Below are positions 28,544 to 37,825 of a DNA stretch of 64,000 bases, one piece after another. Position 1 is the first letter of the stretch; each line of letters opens with the position of its first letter. Origin of the DNA: Acidovorax sp. Root219 (GTDB taxonomy: Bacteria > Pseudomonadota > Gammaproteobacteria > Burkholderiales > Burkholderiaceae_C); assembly GCF_001428665.1 (NCBI RefSeq), contig NZ_LMIJ01000019.1:9527-73526 (forward strand), in the 5' to 3' direction. The notes below the pieces were generated by a model. The model was given only the letters and a program-made list of their open reading frames with translations. It had not been told where the DNA came from and made no database searches. A program made the position numbers and the translations under genes.

Positions 28544-29020
28544 ATGCAAGGCGACGCACAGGTCATCGGCCATCTGCAGGCCCAGCTCAAGAACGAGCTC
28601 ACCGCCATCAACCAGTACTTCCTGCACTACCGCATGCTCAAGCACTGGGGCTTCGACAAGCTGGCCAAGAAGGAATACCAGGAGTCGATCGGCGAGATGA
28701 AGCACGCCGACGTGCTCATGGACCGCATCTTCATGCTCGACGGCCTGCCCAACCTGCAGGACCTGGCCAAGCTGCAGGTCGGTGAGGACGTGCCGGAGAT
28801 CCTGGCCTGCGACCTGAGCTCCGAAAAAGGCGCCCAGGCCACCATCAAGGAGGGCATTGCCCACTGCGAGACCGTGCGCGACTACGTCTCGCGCGACATC
28901 CTGCAGAAGATCCTCGACGACACCGAAGAGCACATCGACTTTCTGGAAACCCAGATCGAGCTGATCGCCAAGGTCGGCCTGCAGAACTACCTGCAGTCCC
29001 AGATGAGCGAAGAAGACTGA
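28544..29020 (+). CDS. bfr: bacterioferritin
   Basis: A 158-residue iron-storage subunit forming a 24-mer with haem at subunit pairs. The haem ligand M52 (EMKHAD) and the ferroxidase ligands E18, E51, H54, E94 and H130 are present. By direct counting residue 127 is threonine (DDTEEH) where glutamate is expected, so one di-iron bridging ligand may be altered or replaced by E128. The ribosome binding site is strong (AAGGAGG). It has a long leader of about 250 nt from the candidate promoter and an intrinsic terminator downstream. Divergent from ahpC, linking iron storage with peroxide defence. Confidence 0.95.
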   Translation: MQGDAQVIGHLQAQLKNELTAINQYFLHYRMLKHWGFDKLAKKEYQESIGEMKHADVLMDRIFMLDGLPNLQDLAKLQVGEDVPEILACDLSSEKGAQATIKEGIAHCETVRDYVSRDILQKILDDTEEHIDFLETQIELIAKVGLQNYLQSQMSEED

Positions 29021-29126
29021 GCTTTCCCCATTCACGAGTCGCCCCACGAAGACAGTAGAAAAAGCAGACTCGACCATAAAAAGACTGACAAACCAGCGCC
29101 AACGACAAGTACCCCACACCTTCCAC

Positions 29127-29149
29127 AACGGGCCTCGGCCCGTTTTTTT
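29127..29149 (+). terminator. intrinsic terminator after bfr
   Basis: AACGGGCC/GGCCCGTT inverted repeat followed by seven T in all, about 106 bp after the bfr stop. The apparent loop is only 2 nt, so the top base pairs probably open. Confidence 0.8.
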
Positions 29150-29220
29150 ATGCCCGCTCGCCGGACAACAGTGGCTCGACGGCGCCAACGTTGTTGCAAA
29201 CGCACACACGTTGCAAACAA

Positions 29221-29242
29221 ATAATGAGAACCGTTCTCAATT
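29221..29242 (+). promoter_or_regulatory. Fur box upstream of the first siderophore island
   Basis: TGAGAACCGTTCTCA (29225-29239) is a perfect 7-1-7 palindrome matching 10 of 14 positions of the Fur consensus, in a short AT-rich patch flanked by GC-rich DNA. It is 385 bp before the DUF3649 start, an unusually long distance. Two TTGCAAAC direct repeats lie just upstream (29194-29218). No clear -10 was picked. Confidence 0.75.
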
Positions 29243-29336
29243 AAGTAAACTACGGGCCCAGCCAGCAGCCCGCCTCCACAGCGCACCCCCAGCACCGGGG
29301 CGCGTTCGTTCACGCACCCTCTCCTGCCAGCCAACC

Positions 29337-29630
29337 ATGAATTCCGGGATGCCCCCGCATCCCGCGCCGCGCCTGTGCGCGGCCTTCATCCGTTGGCTGC
29401 GCACCGTCGTCATGGCGCCGCCGCCTTCGGGTGCCACGCCTTGGGTGTCGCCGCGCCTGCCATGCAAGCACTACCAACACCCCTGGCCGCAAGCAACCAC
29501 CGAACGCGACACCAGGGAGTACCGACATGCACCGCCGCTTGCCCCACCAGAACGACCACCACCGCCTGGGCCCGTGCACCGCCTCGCCCACACGGCGCGG
29601 CGGCTTCTGAGGCAGGGAGGCTCGTCATGA
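29337..29630 (+). CDS. possible small first gene of the siderophore operon
   Basis: A 97-codon frame between the Fur box and the DUF3649 gene. Its stop overlaps the next ATG as ATGA (29627-29630), like the other junctions in this operon. The first 55 or so codons have the high third-position GC of neighbouring genes. The later part is proline-rich and less gene-like, and the ribosome binding site is weak. No family is recognised. It may be a real small protein, a leader, or chance; a competing 27-codon frame at 29527-29610 with a better ribosome binding site (GGGAG) overlaps it. Confidence 0.25.
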   Translation: MNSGMPPHPAPRLCAAFIRWLRTVVMAPPPSGATPWVSPRLPCKHYQHPWPQATTERDTREYRHAPPLAPPERPPPPGPVHRLAHTARRLLRQGGSS

Positions 29631-29935
29631 AAACGACCCATCCCGGCTGGCGCTACCGCCTGGCCATCACCTCGCGCGCGCTGGCCGCCACGGCGGGCGG
29701 GTATGCGCTGGCTGCGGCCTTCACCGCCGCCCTGTCCCTCGCCCTGGCCCAGGCCATGCCGCGCGTGGAAGCGGTGCTCACCGCCACCATGCTGGCCTGG
29801 CTGGTCTACGCGGGCGCCGCAGGCTGGGCCTTCTACGCCCGCACGGCCTGGGGCGCCTGGGGCGGCACCCTGCTACCCGCGCTGCTGCTGGGTGCCTGCG
29901 CCATGGCGCCGCGCTGGCTGGAGACACTGCAATGA
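29627..29935 (+). CDS. DUF3649 membrane protein of iron-uptake operons
   Basis: A 102-residue inner-membrane protein with three hydrophobic helices (GGYALAAAFTAALSLALAQA, EAVLTATMLAWLVYAGAAGWAF, GGTLLPALLLGACAM). The EAVLxATMLxWLVYA pattern fits DUF3649, a family found beside PepSY proteins and TonB-dependent receptors. GGGAGG precedes the ATG at 29627. The stop overlaps the PepSY start by ATGA. A helper role for the PepSY reductase is inferred from context. Confidence 0.85.
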   Translation: MKTTHPGWRYRLAITSRALAATAGGYALAAAFTAALSLALAQAMPRVEAVLTATMLAWLVYAGAAGWAFYARTAWGAWGGTLLPALLLGACAMAPRWLETLQ

Positions 29936-31650
29936 CCGATATCACCCCTGCTTCCCCCGCGCCGCGCGCAGCGCGCGAACAGGCCCGCGAGGGCTTTCGC
30001 CAGGCCATGTCCTGGCTGCACACCTGGGCCGGTCTCGTGCTGGGCTGGCTGCTGTTTGCCATCTTCCTCACGGGCACGCTGTCGTTCTTCAAGACCGAGC
30101 TGAACCTGTGGATGCGGCCCGAGCTGCACGGCATGCCGCCCGCCACTGCCGACGTGGCCGAGCGCGCCGTGGCCGCCATGAACCGCAAGGTGCCCGACGT
30201 CACGCAGTGGATTCTGCGCATGCCCGACGAGCGCCAGAATGCCGTCACGCTGCTGTGGCGCGACACGGGCAATGGCCGCTTCGAGACCCTGCTCATGAAC
30301 CCGCAGACCGGCGAGACGGTGGATGCGCGCAAGACCATGGGCGGCGAGTTCTTCTACCGCTTCCACTACGAGTTGCGCACCGCGCAGAAAAGCCGTTGGG
30401 CCATCGAAGGCCGCTGGGTGGTGGGCCTGGCCACCATGCTGATGTTCATCGCCCTGCTCACCGGCGTGGTCACCCACCGGCGCATCTTCAAGGACTTCTT
30501 CACCTTCCGCCCCGCCAAGGGCGGGCAGCGCGCCTGGCTTGACGCCCACAACGTCACCGGCGTGCTGGTGCTGCCGTTCTACCTGATGATCACCTTCAGC
30601 GGGCTGATGATCTTCCACACGCTGTACATGCCCTCGGGCATCGCTGCGGCCTACCAGGGCCCCAAAGGCGTGGATTCACAGACCTACTTTGCCGACCTGC
30701 AGGGCGAAAAACCCGAGCGCCGCGTGCGCCGCAATCCCGGCGACAAGGTGGAGCCGCTGCCCGCAGCGATGCCACTCGCCGCCATCCTGCAAACCGCGCG
30801 CCAGCGCTGGGAGGGCGGGCGCATCGGTGGCATCCAGGCGCGGCGCGACGCACAGGGCACGCCGGTGGTGGAGGTCACGCGCCACGAAGGCGACCGCCTG
30901 CAGTACCGGCCCGAGCGCATTCTGTTCCACGGCACCACCGGCGCCGTGCTGGAACAGACCGACGCCACCACGCCCGCCGCCGTGACCTATGGCGTGCTCT
31001 ATGGCCTGCACCTGGGGCGCTTTGCCGGCCCGGGCATGCGCTGGGTGCTGATGGGCTTCGGCCTGCTGGGCAGCCTGATGATCGCCACCGGCATGGTGCT
31101 GTGGTCGGTCAAGCGCAGCGCGCAGGGCCAGCGCAAGGGCAGCGCTGCAGCCGATGGGCCGCTGCGCCTGCCATTCGGCCAGCGCCTGGTGGCCAGCCTC
31201 AACATCGCCTCGCTCGCAGGCCTGCCACTGGCCTGCGCCGTGTACATGGCGTCCAACCGGCTGATTCCACTGGACGCGCCCGAACGGCCCGATGCCGAGC
31301 TGTCGTGCTTCTTCGGCGCCTGGGGCGTGGCCCTGCTCTGGGGCGTGCTGTTCCCCAACCGGCGCGGCTGGTCGCTGGTGCTGGCCCTTGCCGGCGCCGC
31401 CTGGGCGGCGCTGCCGGTGCTCAACGCGCTGACCACGTCCACCCACCTGGGCATCAGCCTGCCTGCGGGCGACTGGCTGTGGGCCGGCATGGACCTCAGC
31501 TTCCTGGCCACCGGCGCGCTGCTCTCCTGGCTCGCCTGGCGCCTGCGCCCGGGCCGGCCGCTGCCGGGCAAGGCAGGCCGCAAGGCCGAGGTGCCCACCC
31601 GCGCCGCAGCCATGGCCACCCCCGATGCCCTGCCGGCCTCCCAGGCCTGA
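29932..31650 (+). CDS. PepSY-associated transmembrane protein (ferric-siderophore reductase type)
   Basis: A 572-residue inner-membrane protein of the PepSY_TM family that includes FoxB and FpvG. Conserved membrane histidines are seen in SWLHTWAGL (H30), LDAHNVTGVL and YGLHLGRFAG. FoxB-like proteins bind haem through such histidines and reduce siderophore-bound iron in the periplasm. The large periplasmic PepSY region spans about 60-160. After the core, extra helices at about 410-545 extend the protein beyond the usual four-helix form. It is coupled to DUF3649 upstream and followed by DUF3325 and two receptors. Confidence 0.9.
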   Translation: MTDITPASPAPRAAREQAREGFRQAMSWLHTWAGLVLGWLLFAIFLTGTLSFFKTELNLWMRPELHGMPPATADVAERAVAAMNRKVPDVTQWILRMPDERQNAVTLLWRDTGNGRFETLLMNPQTGETVDARKTMGGEFFYRFHYELRTAQKSRWAIEGRWVVGLATMLMFIALLTGVVTHRRIFKDFFTFRPAKGGQRAWLDAHNVTGVLVLPFYLMITFSGLMIFHTLYMPSGIAAAYQGPKGVDSQTYFADLQGEKPERRVRRNPGDKVEPLPAAMPLAAILQTARQRWEGGRIGGIQARRDAQGTPVVEVTRHEGDRLQYRPERILFHGTTGAVLEQTDATTPAAVTYGVLYGLHLGRFAGPGMRWVLMGFGLLGSLMIATGMVLWSVKRSAQGQRKGSAAADGPLRLPFGQRLVASLNIASLAGLPLACAVYMASNRLIPLDAPERPDAELSCFFGAWGVALLWGVLFPNRRGWSLVLALAGAAWAALPVLNALTTSTHLGISLPAGDWLWAGMDLSFLATGALLSWLAWRLRPGRPLPGKAGRKAEVPTRAAAMATPDALPASQA

Positions 31651-31660
31651 ACGAGTCGCC

Positions 31661-31993
31661 ATGTCCGCCTTTTTCTTCTGCTTTGCCGCCTGGTCCGCGA
31701 TTGCCCTGGGCATGGACCGCCACCACGAGGATGCCCTGGGCCGCGAGACCGCCACACCCCGCCTGGCGCAACTGCGTCGCGTGGGCTGGCTGCTGCTGGC
31801 CCTCTCGCTGTGGCTGGCCGCGCGGCCCCACTCCGGCCCCCCCTCATCGCTGGGTGTGACGGCCTGGACCATCGCGCTGTCGGTGGCCGCCGTGGCCGTC
31901 ACCGCGGTGATGACCTGGCAGCCCCGTCGCGCGCCAACGCTGGCCGGCGCAGCCCTGCTGGCCGGGCTGGCCGCCCGGGCCGCCGGGTGGTGA
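31661..31993 (+). CDS. DUF3325 membrane protein
   Basis: A 110-residue inner-membrane protein with about three helices. It starts MSAFFFCFAAWSAIALGMDRHHEDALGR, the usual DUF3325 opening with a conserved MDRHH. The family occurs in iron-regulated operons beside PepSY proteins and siderophore receptors. It starts 10 bp after the PepSY stop. Function unknown; it probably belongs to the membrane complex formed by its two upstream neighbours. Confidence 0.85.
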   Translation: MSAFFFCFAAWSAIALGMDRHHEDALGRETATPRLAQLRRVGWLLLALSLWLAARPHSGPPSSLGVTAWTIALSVAAVAVTAVMTWQPRRAPTLAGAALLAGLAARAAGW

Positions 31994-32070
31994 TGGGCTG
32001 CCCCTCCCCCGCCCGCCCCCTCTCTCCGGTTTCGTTTTCTTCCATCGCTGTGTCCCGCCCAAGGTATCCC

Positions 32071-34233
32071 ATGCCCCTGCATCCCCTGTTCTCCGCCGTA
32101 CGCACGCCTGTGACCGCGGCCCTGATCGCCGCCTTCGGCACCCCTGTTCTGGCCCAGTCCGTCCCCGGGCCCCGCGCGCCCCAGACGCTGGGCGAGGTCA
32201 CCATCAAATCGGGCGCGGCGGACGACGCCTACGCCCCCGCTGCCAGCACCACGGCCACCAAGGGCAGCGCCCCGCTGCGGGATGTGCCCCAGGCCGTCAA
32301 CGTGGTGCCGGGGCAGCTGCTGCGCGACCAGGGCGCGCGCTCCATGGAAGACGCGCTGCGCAACGTGCCCGGCGTGGCCATGAGCCATGGCGACGGCCAG
32401 CGCGACCAGGTGGTGATCCGCGGCTTCACGGCCATCGCCGACCAGTTCGTCGATGGCGTGCGCGATGACGCGCTGTACTTCCGCGACCTGGCCGACATCG
32501 AACGCATCGAGGTGCTCAAGGGCCCGGCCGCCGTGCTCTACGGGCGCGGCTCGTCGGGCGGGCTCATCAACCGCGTGACCAAAAAGCCCGTCTTCGGCAC
32601 CACCTTTGGCGAAGCCACCGTGGGCCTGGGCAGCCACGCCTTTCGCCGCGCCACGGCCGATGTGAACCTGGGCATCAACGATGCCGCCGCCTTGCGCCTG
32701 AACCTGGCGGGCGAGGATTCGGGCAGCTACCGCGACCAGCAGTTCGTCAAACGCCACAACTTCGCACCCTCGCTGGCGCTCAAGCTCGCACCCGAGACCC
32801 AGTTGCTGCTGCAGTACACCAACGCCCGCGACCAGCGGCTCACGGACTTCGGCATCCCCGCGCTCAACGGCCGCCCCGTCAACGTGCCGGCCGGCACCTA
32901 CTACGGCTCGGGCACGGCGGTGAAGGACGACACCAGCACCAGCAACGTCCAGTCCTTAACGGCCACGCTCAACCACCGCTTCAACGACGACTGGTCGGTG
33001 CGCAACGTCACCCGCGTCTATGACTACACGCTGGACCGCTACAACACCCTTCCCAGCGGCACCACCGACCCGGTCACGATGACCGTGGGCCGCACACGCA
33101 GCCTGGTCTTTCGCGACGAAAGCGGCGTGTTCAACCAGACCGACGTGACCTGGCGCAACCACCTGGGCGGGCTGCGCCAGGAATGGCTGATGGGCATGGA
33201 GCTGGGCCAGCAGAAAAAGCGCGCCGAGTCCGTCTCGGGCGGCGTGGTGGACCGCGTGAGCATCCTGAACCCCGGCAACGTGCCCACGCCTGCCATCCCC
33301 GTCAGTGCCTACACCGCCACCGGCGCCATCCCCAGCCACACCGAACAGGGCACCGTGGGCCTGTACCTGCAGGACCAGATCACCCTGGCACCGCAGTGGA
33401 AGGCCCTGGTGGGCGCGCGCTACGACGTCTTCAAGCAGGACACCCGCTTTGACCGCACCCTGGCCAGCCTTGAGCGCACCGACAAGAAGTTCAGCCCGCG
33501 CGCCGGCCTGGTCTGGCAGCCCAGTGAGCAGGTGTCGTACTACGTGTCGTACAGCAAGTCCTTCCAGCCCTCAGGCGAGACTTTCGCTCTGGCAGCCAAC
33601 AACACGGCCAACGAGCCCGAGATCACGCAGAACAAGGAGATCGGCGTCAAGCTCGACCTGCTGGATGGCCGCCTCAACCTCACCGGCGCGCTCTTCCATC
33701 TGGAACGCACCAACATCAAGAACACCGACCCGTCCAACCCTGCGCGCCAGATCAACGTGGGCACGCAGCGCACCAATGGGCTGGAGCTCACCGGCAGCGG
33801 CCGGCTGTCCGGCTGGGACGTGAGCGCGGGCTACGCCTACCTCAACGGCCGCATGACGAAGTCGCTGGCCAGTGCCGCCAGCAGCCAGTTGCCCGTTGTG
33901 AACGTGCCCTCCCAGGGCAAGGTGGCCGCGCTCACGCCACGCAACTCGGCTTTCCTGTGGGCCATGAAGGATGTGGGCCACGGCCTGCGCCTGGGCGGTG
34001 GCGTGAGCCACGTAGGGGAGCGCTACACGTCGCTGACCAATCTGGTCAGCCTGCCCGCCTACACCACGGTGGATGCCGCCCTGCAGTACACGCTGGGCCA
34101 GTGGGGCCTGGACGTGAACGTGAAGAACCTCACCAATCGCAAGTACTACGTGTCGGCCCATGGCAGCAACGACAACCTGATCCTGCCCGGCTCGCCACGT
34201 GCGCTGCAGGTCACGCTGCGCACGCGCTTCTGA
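32071..34233 (+). CDS. TonB-dependent siderophore receptor (catecholate-like)
   Basis: A 720-residue outer-membrane receptor with signal peptide (VTAALIAAFGTPVLAQ), TonB box (LGEVTIKSG), plug domain and 22-strand barrel ending LQVTLRTRF. The plug segments DVPQAVNVVP and IERIEVLKGPAAVLYGRGSSGG resemble Fiu-type catecholate receptors. Substrate is not certain from sequence. It starts 77 bp after DUF3325 with a weak ribosome binding site and is followed by a second receptor 37 bp later. Confidence 0.9.
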   Translation: MPLHPLFSAVRTPVTAALIAAFGTPVLAQSVPGPRAPQTLGEVTIKSGAADDAYAPAASTTATKGSAPLRDVPQAVNVVPGQLLRDQGARSMEDALRNVPGVAMSHGDGQRDQVVIRGFTAIADQFVDGVRDDALYFRDLADIERIEVLKGPAAVLYGRGSSGGLINRVTKKPVFGTTFGEATVGLGSHAFRRATADVNLGINDAAALRLNLAGEDSGSYRDQQFVKRHNFAPSLALKLAPETQLLLQYTNARDQRLTDFGIPALNGRPVNVPAGTYYGSGTAVKDDTSTSNVQSLTATLNHRFNDDWSVRNVTRVYDYTLDRYNTLPSGTTDPVTMTVGRTRSLVFRDESGVFNQTDVTWRNHLGGLRQEWLMGMELGQQKKRAESVSGGVVDRVSILNPGNVPTPAIPVSAYTATGAIPSHTEQGTVGLYLQDQITLAPQWKALVGARYDVFKQDTRFDRTLASLERTDKKFSPRAGLVWQPSEQVSYYVSYSKSFQPSGETFALAANNTANEPEITQNKEIGVKLDLLDGRLNLTGALFHLERTNIKNTDPSNPARQINVGTQRTNGLELTGSGRLSGWDVSAGYAYLNGRMTKSLASAASSQLPVVNVPSQGKVAALTPRNSAFLWAMKDVGHGLRLGGGVSHVGERYTSLTNLVSLPAYTTVDAALQYTLGQWGLDVNVKNLTNRKYYVSAHGSNDNLILPGSPRALQVTLRTRF

Positions 34234-34270
34234 GTCTTTTATTTCAACCGTCATCCACCGTGCCCATGCC

Positions 34271-36424
34271 ATGACACAACGCCGCCTTTCCACCCACCAC
34301 CTTCGCGCATCCAAAGTGCCCTCATTTCCACTGACCACCATGGCCCGGATGGCCGCCTGCAGCTGCCTGATAGCCGCCACCGCCAATGCGCAGGATGCCG
34401 CCCTGCCCGAGGTGAAGGTGACCAACTCCATCGACACCACCGAAGGCACGGGCCAGTACACGGCCCGCAAGCTCAGCGTGGGCAAGATGGAGCAGGCGCC
34501 GCGCGAGATTCCGCAGTCCATCAGCGTTATCACGCGCCAGCAGCTGGACGACCGCAACGTCACCAAGGTGGAAGACGCGGTCAAGTTCAGCACCGGCATC
34601 AACGTGACCCGCTTCGATGGCGCGGGCAACTACAACACCTTCCAGTCGCGCGGCTTCGACCTGGGCTCCATCCAGCTCGACGGTGTGCCCATCCCGCAGG
34701 GCAACTACAGCACGCTGGACGCCGCCATGTACGACCGCATCGAGGTGCTGCGCGGCCCCGCCGGCATGCTGCAGGGCGGCAGCGAGCCGGGCGGCACCGT
34801 GAACCTGGTGCGCAAGCGCGCGCCGGGCAAGCTGATGCTCAACGCCGATGCGTCCGTAGGCTCCTTCGGCCTGCGCCGCGGCGAGGTGGACGTGGGCGGA
34901 GCCCTCAACGCCAGCGGCACAGTGCGCGCCCGCGCAGTGGCCGTGGCAGAAGACCGCGACAGCCATGTCGACACGCTGTTCAACAACAAGCGCATGGGCT
35001 ACGGCACGCTGGAATGGGACATTGCCCCGTCCACCACGCTGTCCATCGGCGGCGCGCAGCAGCGCGTGCGCGCGTCCATCGACCAGGGCCTGCCCACCTA
35101 TGCCGACGGCCGTCTGGCCAGCCTGCCGCGCAGCGCCTTCTCGGGCCTGGCGTCCAACCGCCAGGACCTGGAAACCACCGACCTCTTCGCCGAGCTGGAG
35201 CACCGCCTCTCGGGTGGCGGCACGGTGCGCCTGTCGGCCCGCGATGTGGACCGCACCGCCTTCTACAGTGCCGCCCGCGCCAACAGCGCCCTCGCCCCCA
35301 ATGGCAACTTCACCATGGAAATGGTGGATGGTCTGACCCATGTGAAGACACGCAACTACGACCTGTTCGCCAGCCTGCCGGTGGACGTGGCGGGCCGCAC
35401 CCACCGCCTGCTGGTGGGCGCCAGCCGCAGCGAGAACAAGAGCTACGACAACAACTTCGTCTATGGCATCCCCTCAGAGGTTAACCTGCTCACGCCCAAT
35501 TACAACGCGCCCTACCCGGCTCTCGTGCTGCCCGGCTACACGGCCATCACCACGCGCAACGAGAACGCGCTGTACGGCCAGGCGCAGGTCAGCGTGGCGG
35601 ACGCCGTCAAGGTACTGGCCGGCGGACGCCTGAGCTGGGCCGACGCTGTGACGCGCAGCACCAGCACCGGTGCCGCCACGAGCGTGGCCGACCCGGGCCG
35701 CCAGTTCGTGCCTTCGGTGGCAGTGCTGTACGACTTCCACCCGCAGTACACCGCCTACGCAGGCTACTCCGAGACCTTCGTGGTGCAGAGCCAGCTCGAC
35801 GCGGCCAAGAACCTGCTCGCGCCACGCACTGGCAAGCAGGTGGAGTTCGGCGTAAAGGGCGAGTTCCTGGACAAGCGCCTGCAGGCGCATGCTGCCGTGT
35901 TCCGCATCATCGACGAGAACCGCGCCATGACCGACCCGAACGCGACCAATGCGTCCATCGCCGGCGGCAAGGTGCGCTCGCAGGGCTTCGAGGCCGAGGT
36001 CAGCGGCCAGCCCCAGCCCGGCTGGGACGTGGTGGCCGGCTACGCCTACAACGACACGCTCTACCTCAAGGCACCGGTGGCCCAGCAGGGCCAGGTGTTC
36101 AGCCCCGTCACGCCCCGCCACAGCGTGAACCTGTTCACGCGCTATGCCTTCACCTCGCCCGCGCTGCGCGGCTTCAGCATCGGCGGCGGCATCTCCTACC
36201 GCAGCGAGTTCTTCGCGCAGAGCGGTGCGCTGCGCATCACCCCGGGCGACTACGTGCTGGCCAGCGCCCAGGTGGGTTACCAGATCAACGACCAACTGGC
36301 GCTGAACCTCTCGGTGGACAACCTGTTCGACAAAACCTACTACGAGAAGGTCTCCAACACCTTTCGCCAGAACTTCTACGGCGAGCCGCGCCGCGTGACG
36401 CTGGCGCTCAAAGCAAGGTACTGA
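34271..36424 (+). CDS. TonB-dependent siderophore receptor (FhuE/FpvA-like)
   Basis: A 717-residue outer-membrane receptor. The plug signature IEVLRGPAGMLQGGSEPGG and TVNLVRKR are typical of the FhuE/FpvA/FoxA branch, which takes hydroxamate or mixed siderophores. The TonB box is LPEVKVTNS. The barrel ends RRVTLALKARY. The N-terminus is long before the hydrophobic core, so a later start at the MARMAACS methionine is possible. It has no N-terminal signalling domain, so it is not a sigma-factor transducer. Last gene of the first island, with a terminator 28 bp after the stop. Confidence 0.9.
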   Translation: MTQRRLSTHHLRASKVPSFPLTTMARMAACSCLIAATANAQDAALPEVKVTNSIDTTEGTGQYTARKLSVGKMEQAPREIPQSISVITRQQLDDRNVTKVEDAVKFSTGINVTRFDGAGNYNTFQSRGFDLGSIQLDGVPIPQGNYSTLDAAMYDRIEVLRGPAGMLQGGSEPGGTVNLVRKRAPGKLMLNADASVGSFGLRRGEVDVGGALNASGTVRARAVAVAEDRDSHVDTLFNNKRMGYGTLEWDIAPSTTLSIGGAQQRVRASIDQGLPTYADGRLASLPRSAFSGLASNRQDLETTDLFAELEHRLSGGGTVRLSARDVDRTAFYSAARANSALAPNGNFTMEMVDGLTHVKTRNYDLFASLPVDVAGRTHRLLVGASRSENKSYDNNFVYGIPSEVNLLTPNYNAPYPALVLPGYTAITTRNENALYGQAQVSVADAVKVLAGGRLSWADAVTRSTSTGAATSVADPGRQFVPSVAVLYDFHPQYTAYAGYSETFVVQSQLDAAKNLLAPRTGKQVEFGVKGEFLDKRLQAHAAVFRIIDENRAMTDPNATNASIAGGKVRSQGFEAEVSGQPQPGWDVVAGYAYNDTLYLKAPVAQQGQVFSPVTPRHSVNLFTRYAFTSPALRGFSIGGGISYRSEFFAQSGALRITPGDYVLASAQVGYQINDQLALNLSVDNLFDKTYYEKVSNTFRQNFYGEPRRVTLALKARY

Positions 36425-36452
36425 TCACGCCCACCCTGCGGCGTTGGCAAAA

Positions 36453-36486
36453 CCCGGCGCTCCCCAAGGACGCCGGGCCTTTTTTT
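36453..36486 (+). terminator. intrinsic terminator of the first siderophore island
   Basis: CCCGGCG/CGCCGGG stem with inner TCC/GGA pairs is followed by a run of seven T. It is placed 28 bp after the FhuE-like receptor. Confidence 0.85.
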
Positions 36487-36524
36487 GGGCATCAAAACAA
36501 CAAGCCAAATACAACGCAAAAACA

Positions 36525-36544
36525 AATCATTCTTACTTGCATTG
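36525..36544 (+). promoter_or_regulatory. weak candidate Fur box of the second siderophore island
   Basis: An AT-rich patch whose minus strand reads TGCAAGTAAGAATGA matches the Fur consensus at about 9 of 14 positions. It lies 60-110 bp before the PepSY gene, where a Fur site is expected, but the match is modest. Confidence 0.35.
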
Positions 36545-36637
36545 TAAAATTTGGGCCCAAATGCCGTCTCGGCCCTGCAGCCGTGGCGGCACTCGTCCAT
36601 CGACATGACCCAAAGGGGGTCCACCGAGCCCCGAACC

Positions 36638-37825
36638 ATGCTGTCACCCACCGCCATCCGCCGCTGGTCCTGGACCCACAAGTGGTCCAGCCTGGTCTGC
36701 ACCATCTTCATGCTGCTGCTGTGCCTCACCGGCCTGCCGCTGATCTTCCACCACGAAATCGGCTACCTGCTGGGAACCGAGGTCGAGGCGCCCGCCATGC
36801 CCGAGGGCACGCCGCGCGCCAGCCTCGATACCGTGATCACCGCCGCCAAGGCCGTGCACCCCGGGCGCATGGTGCAGTTCGTCTCGCAGGCCGAGGACGA
36901 CGACAAGGTCTGGTTCGTCACCCTCACGCACACGCCCGAGCCCACCGAGGACTTCAAGTCCGTGGCGGTCGATGCGCGCACGGCCAAGGTGCTGTCCGAC
37001 GTGCCTACCAATCAGGGCTTCATGAACCTGATGTTCCGCCTGCACGTGGACCTGTTCGCGGGCCTGCCGGGCAAGCTGTTCCTCGGTTTCATGGGCCTGC
37101 TGCTGCTGGTGGCCATCGTCACCGGCGTGGTGCTGTACGCGCCCTTCATGCGCAAGCTGCAGTTCGGCGACGTGCGGCGCGAGCGCTCCACACGCGTGAA
37201 GTGGCTTGATCTGCACAACCTGCTGGGCGTCGTCACCTTGGTCTGGGCCCTCGTGGTGGGCGCCACCGGCATGATCAACACCTGGGCCGACCTGATGATC
37301 AAGTACTGGCAGTACGACCAGTTGTCGACCCTGCTGGCGCCATACAAGGGCAAGCCCGTGATCGCCATGGACCAGCGCGGGCCGCTGCAGCAGGCAGCGG
37401 ACGCCGCGCGCACGCACGCGCCAGGCAACAAACTGTCGTTCATCGCCTTCCCCGGAACCTCGTTCTCAAGCCCGCACCACAACACCGTGTTCCTGCGAGG
37501 CGCCGAGCCCCTGACCTCGCGCCTGCTGCAGCCGGTGCTGGTCGACGCGCACAGCGGCCAGGTCACCGCCGCACCGCAGTTGCCCTGGTACCTCACGGCG
37601 CTTCTGGTCTCGCAGCCGCTGCACTTCGGCGACTACGGCGGCATGCCCATGAAGATTCTCTGGGCGCTGCTCGACATTGCCACCATCGTGGTGCTGGGCA
37701 GCGGCCTGTACCTGTGGCTGCGCCGCAGGGCGCCTGCCTCGGCCGCCGCGCCTGCAACCGCCACGGCCACCGGCCTGCCCGCTGGCGCCACGGCCACCAT
37801 GGCCCGTCCGGAGCAGTCCGCATGA
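36638..37825 (+). CDS. PepSY-associated transmembrane protein (second copy)
   Basis: A 395-residue four-helix PepSY_TM protein. Histidines at expected places are seen in SWTHKWSSL, FRLHVDLFAG, WLDLHNLLG and SQPLHFGDYGG. The FoxB-like role, haem-dependent reduction of siderophore iron in the periplasm, is inferred from the family. It is shorter than the first copy and from a different branch (RRWSWTHKWSSLVC start). Starts at 36638 or 36605 are both possible; the former keeps the common family N-terminus. The next gene overlaps by ATGA. Confidence 0.88.
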   Translation: MLSPTAIRRWSWTHKWSSLVCTIFMLLLCLTGLPLIFHHEIGYLLGTEVEAPAMPEGTPRASLDTVITAAKAVHPGRMVQFVSQAEDDDKVWFVTLTHTPEPTEDFKSVAVDARTAKVLSDVPTNQGFMNLMFRLHVDLFAGLPGKLFLGFMGLLLLVAIVTGVVLYAPFMRKLQFGDVRRERSTRVKWLDLHNLLGVVTLVWALVVGATGMINTWADLMIKYWQYDQLSTLLAPYKGKPVIAMDQRGPLQQAADAARTHAPGNKLSFIAFPGTSFSSPHHNTVFLRGAEPLTSRLLQPVLVDAHSGQVTAAPQLPWYLTALLVSQPLHFGDYGGMPMKILWALLDIATIVVLGSGLYLWLRRRAPASAAAPATATATGLPAGATATMARPEQSA

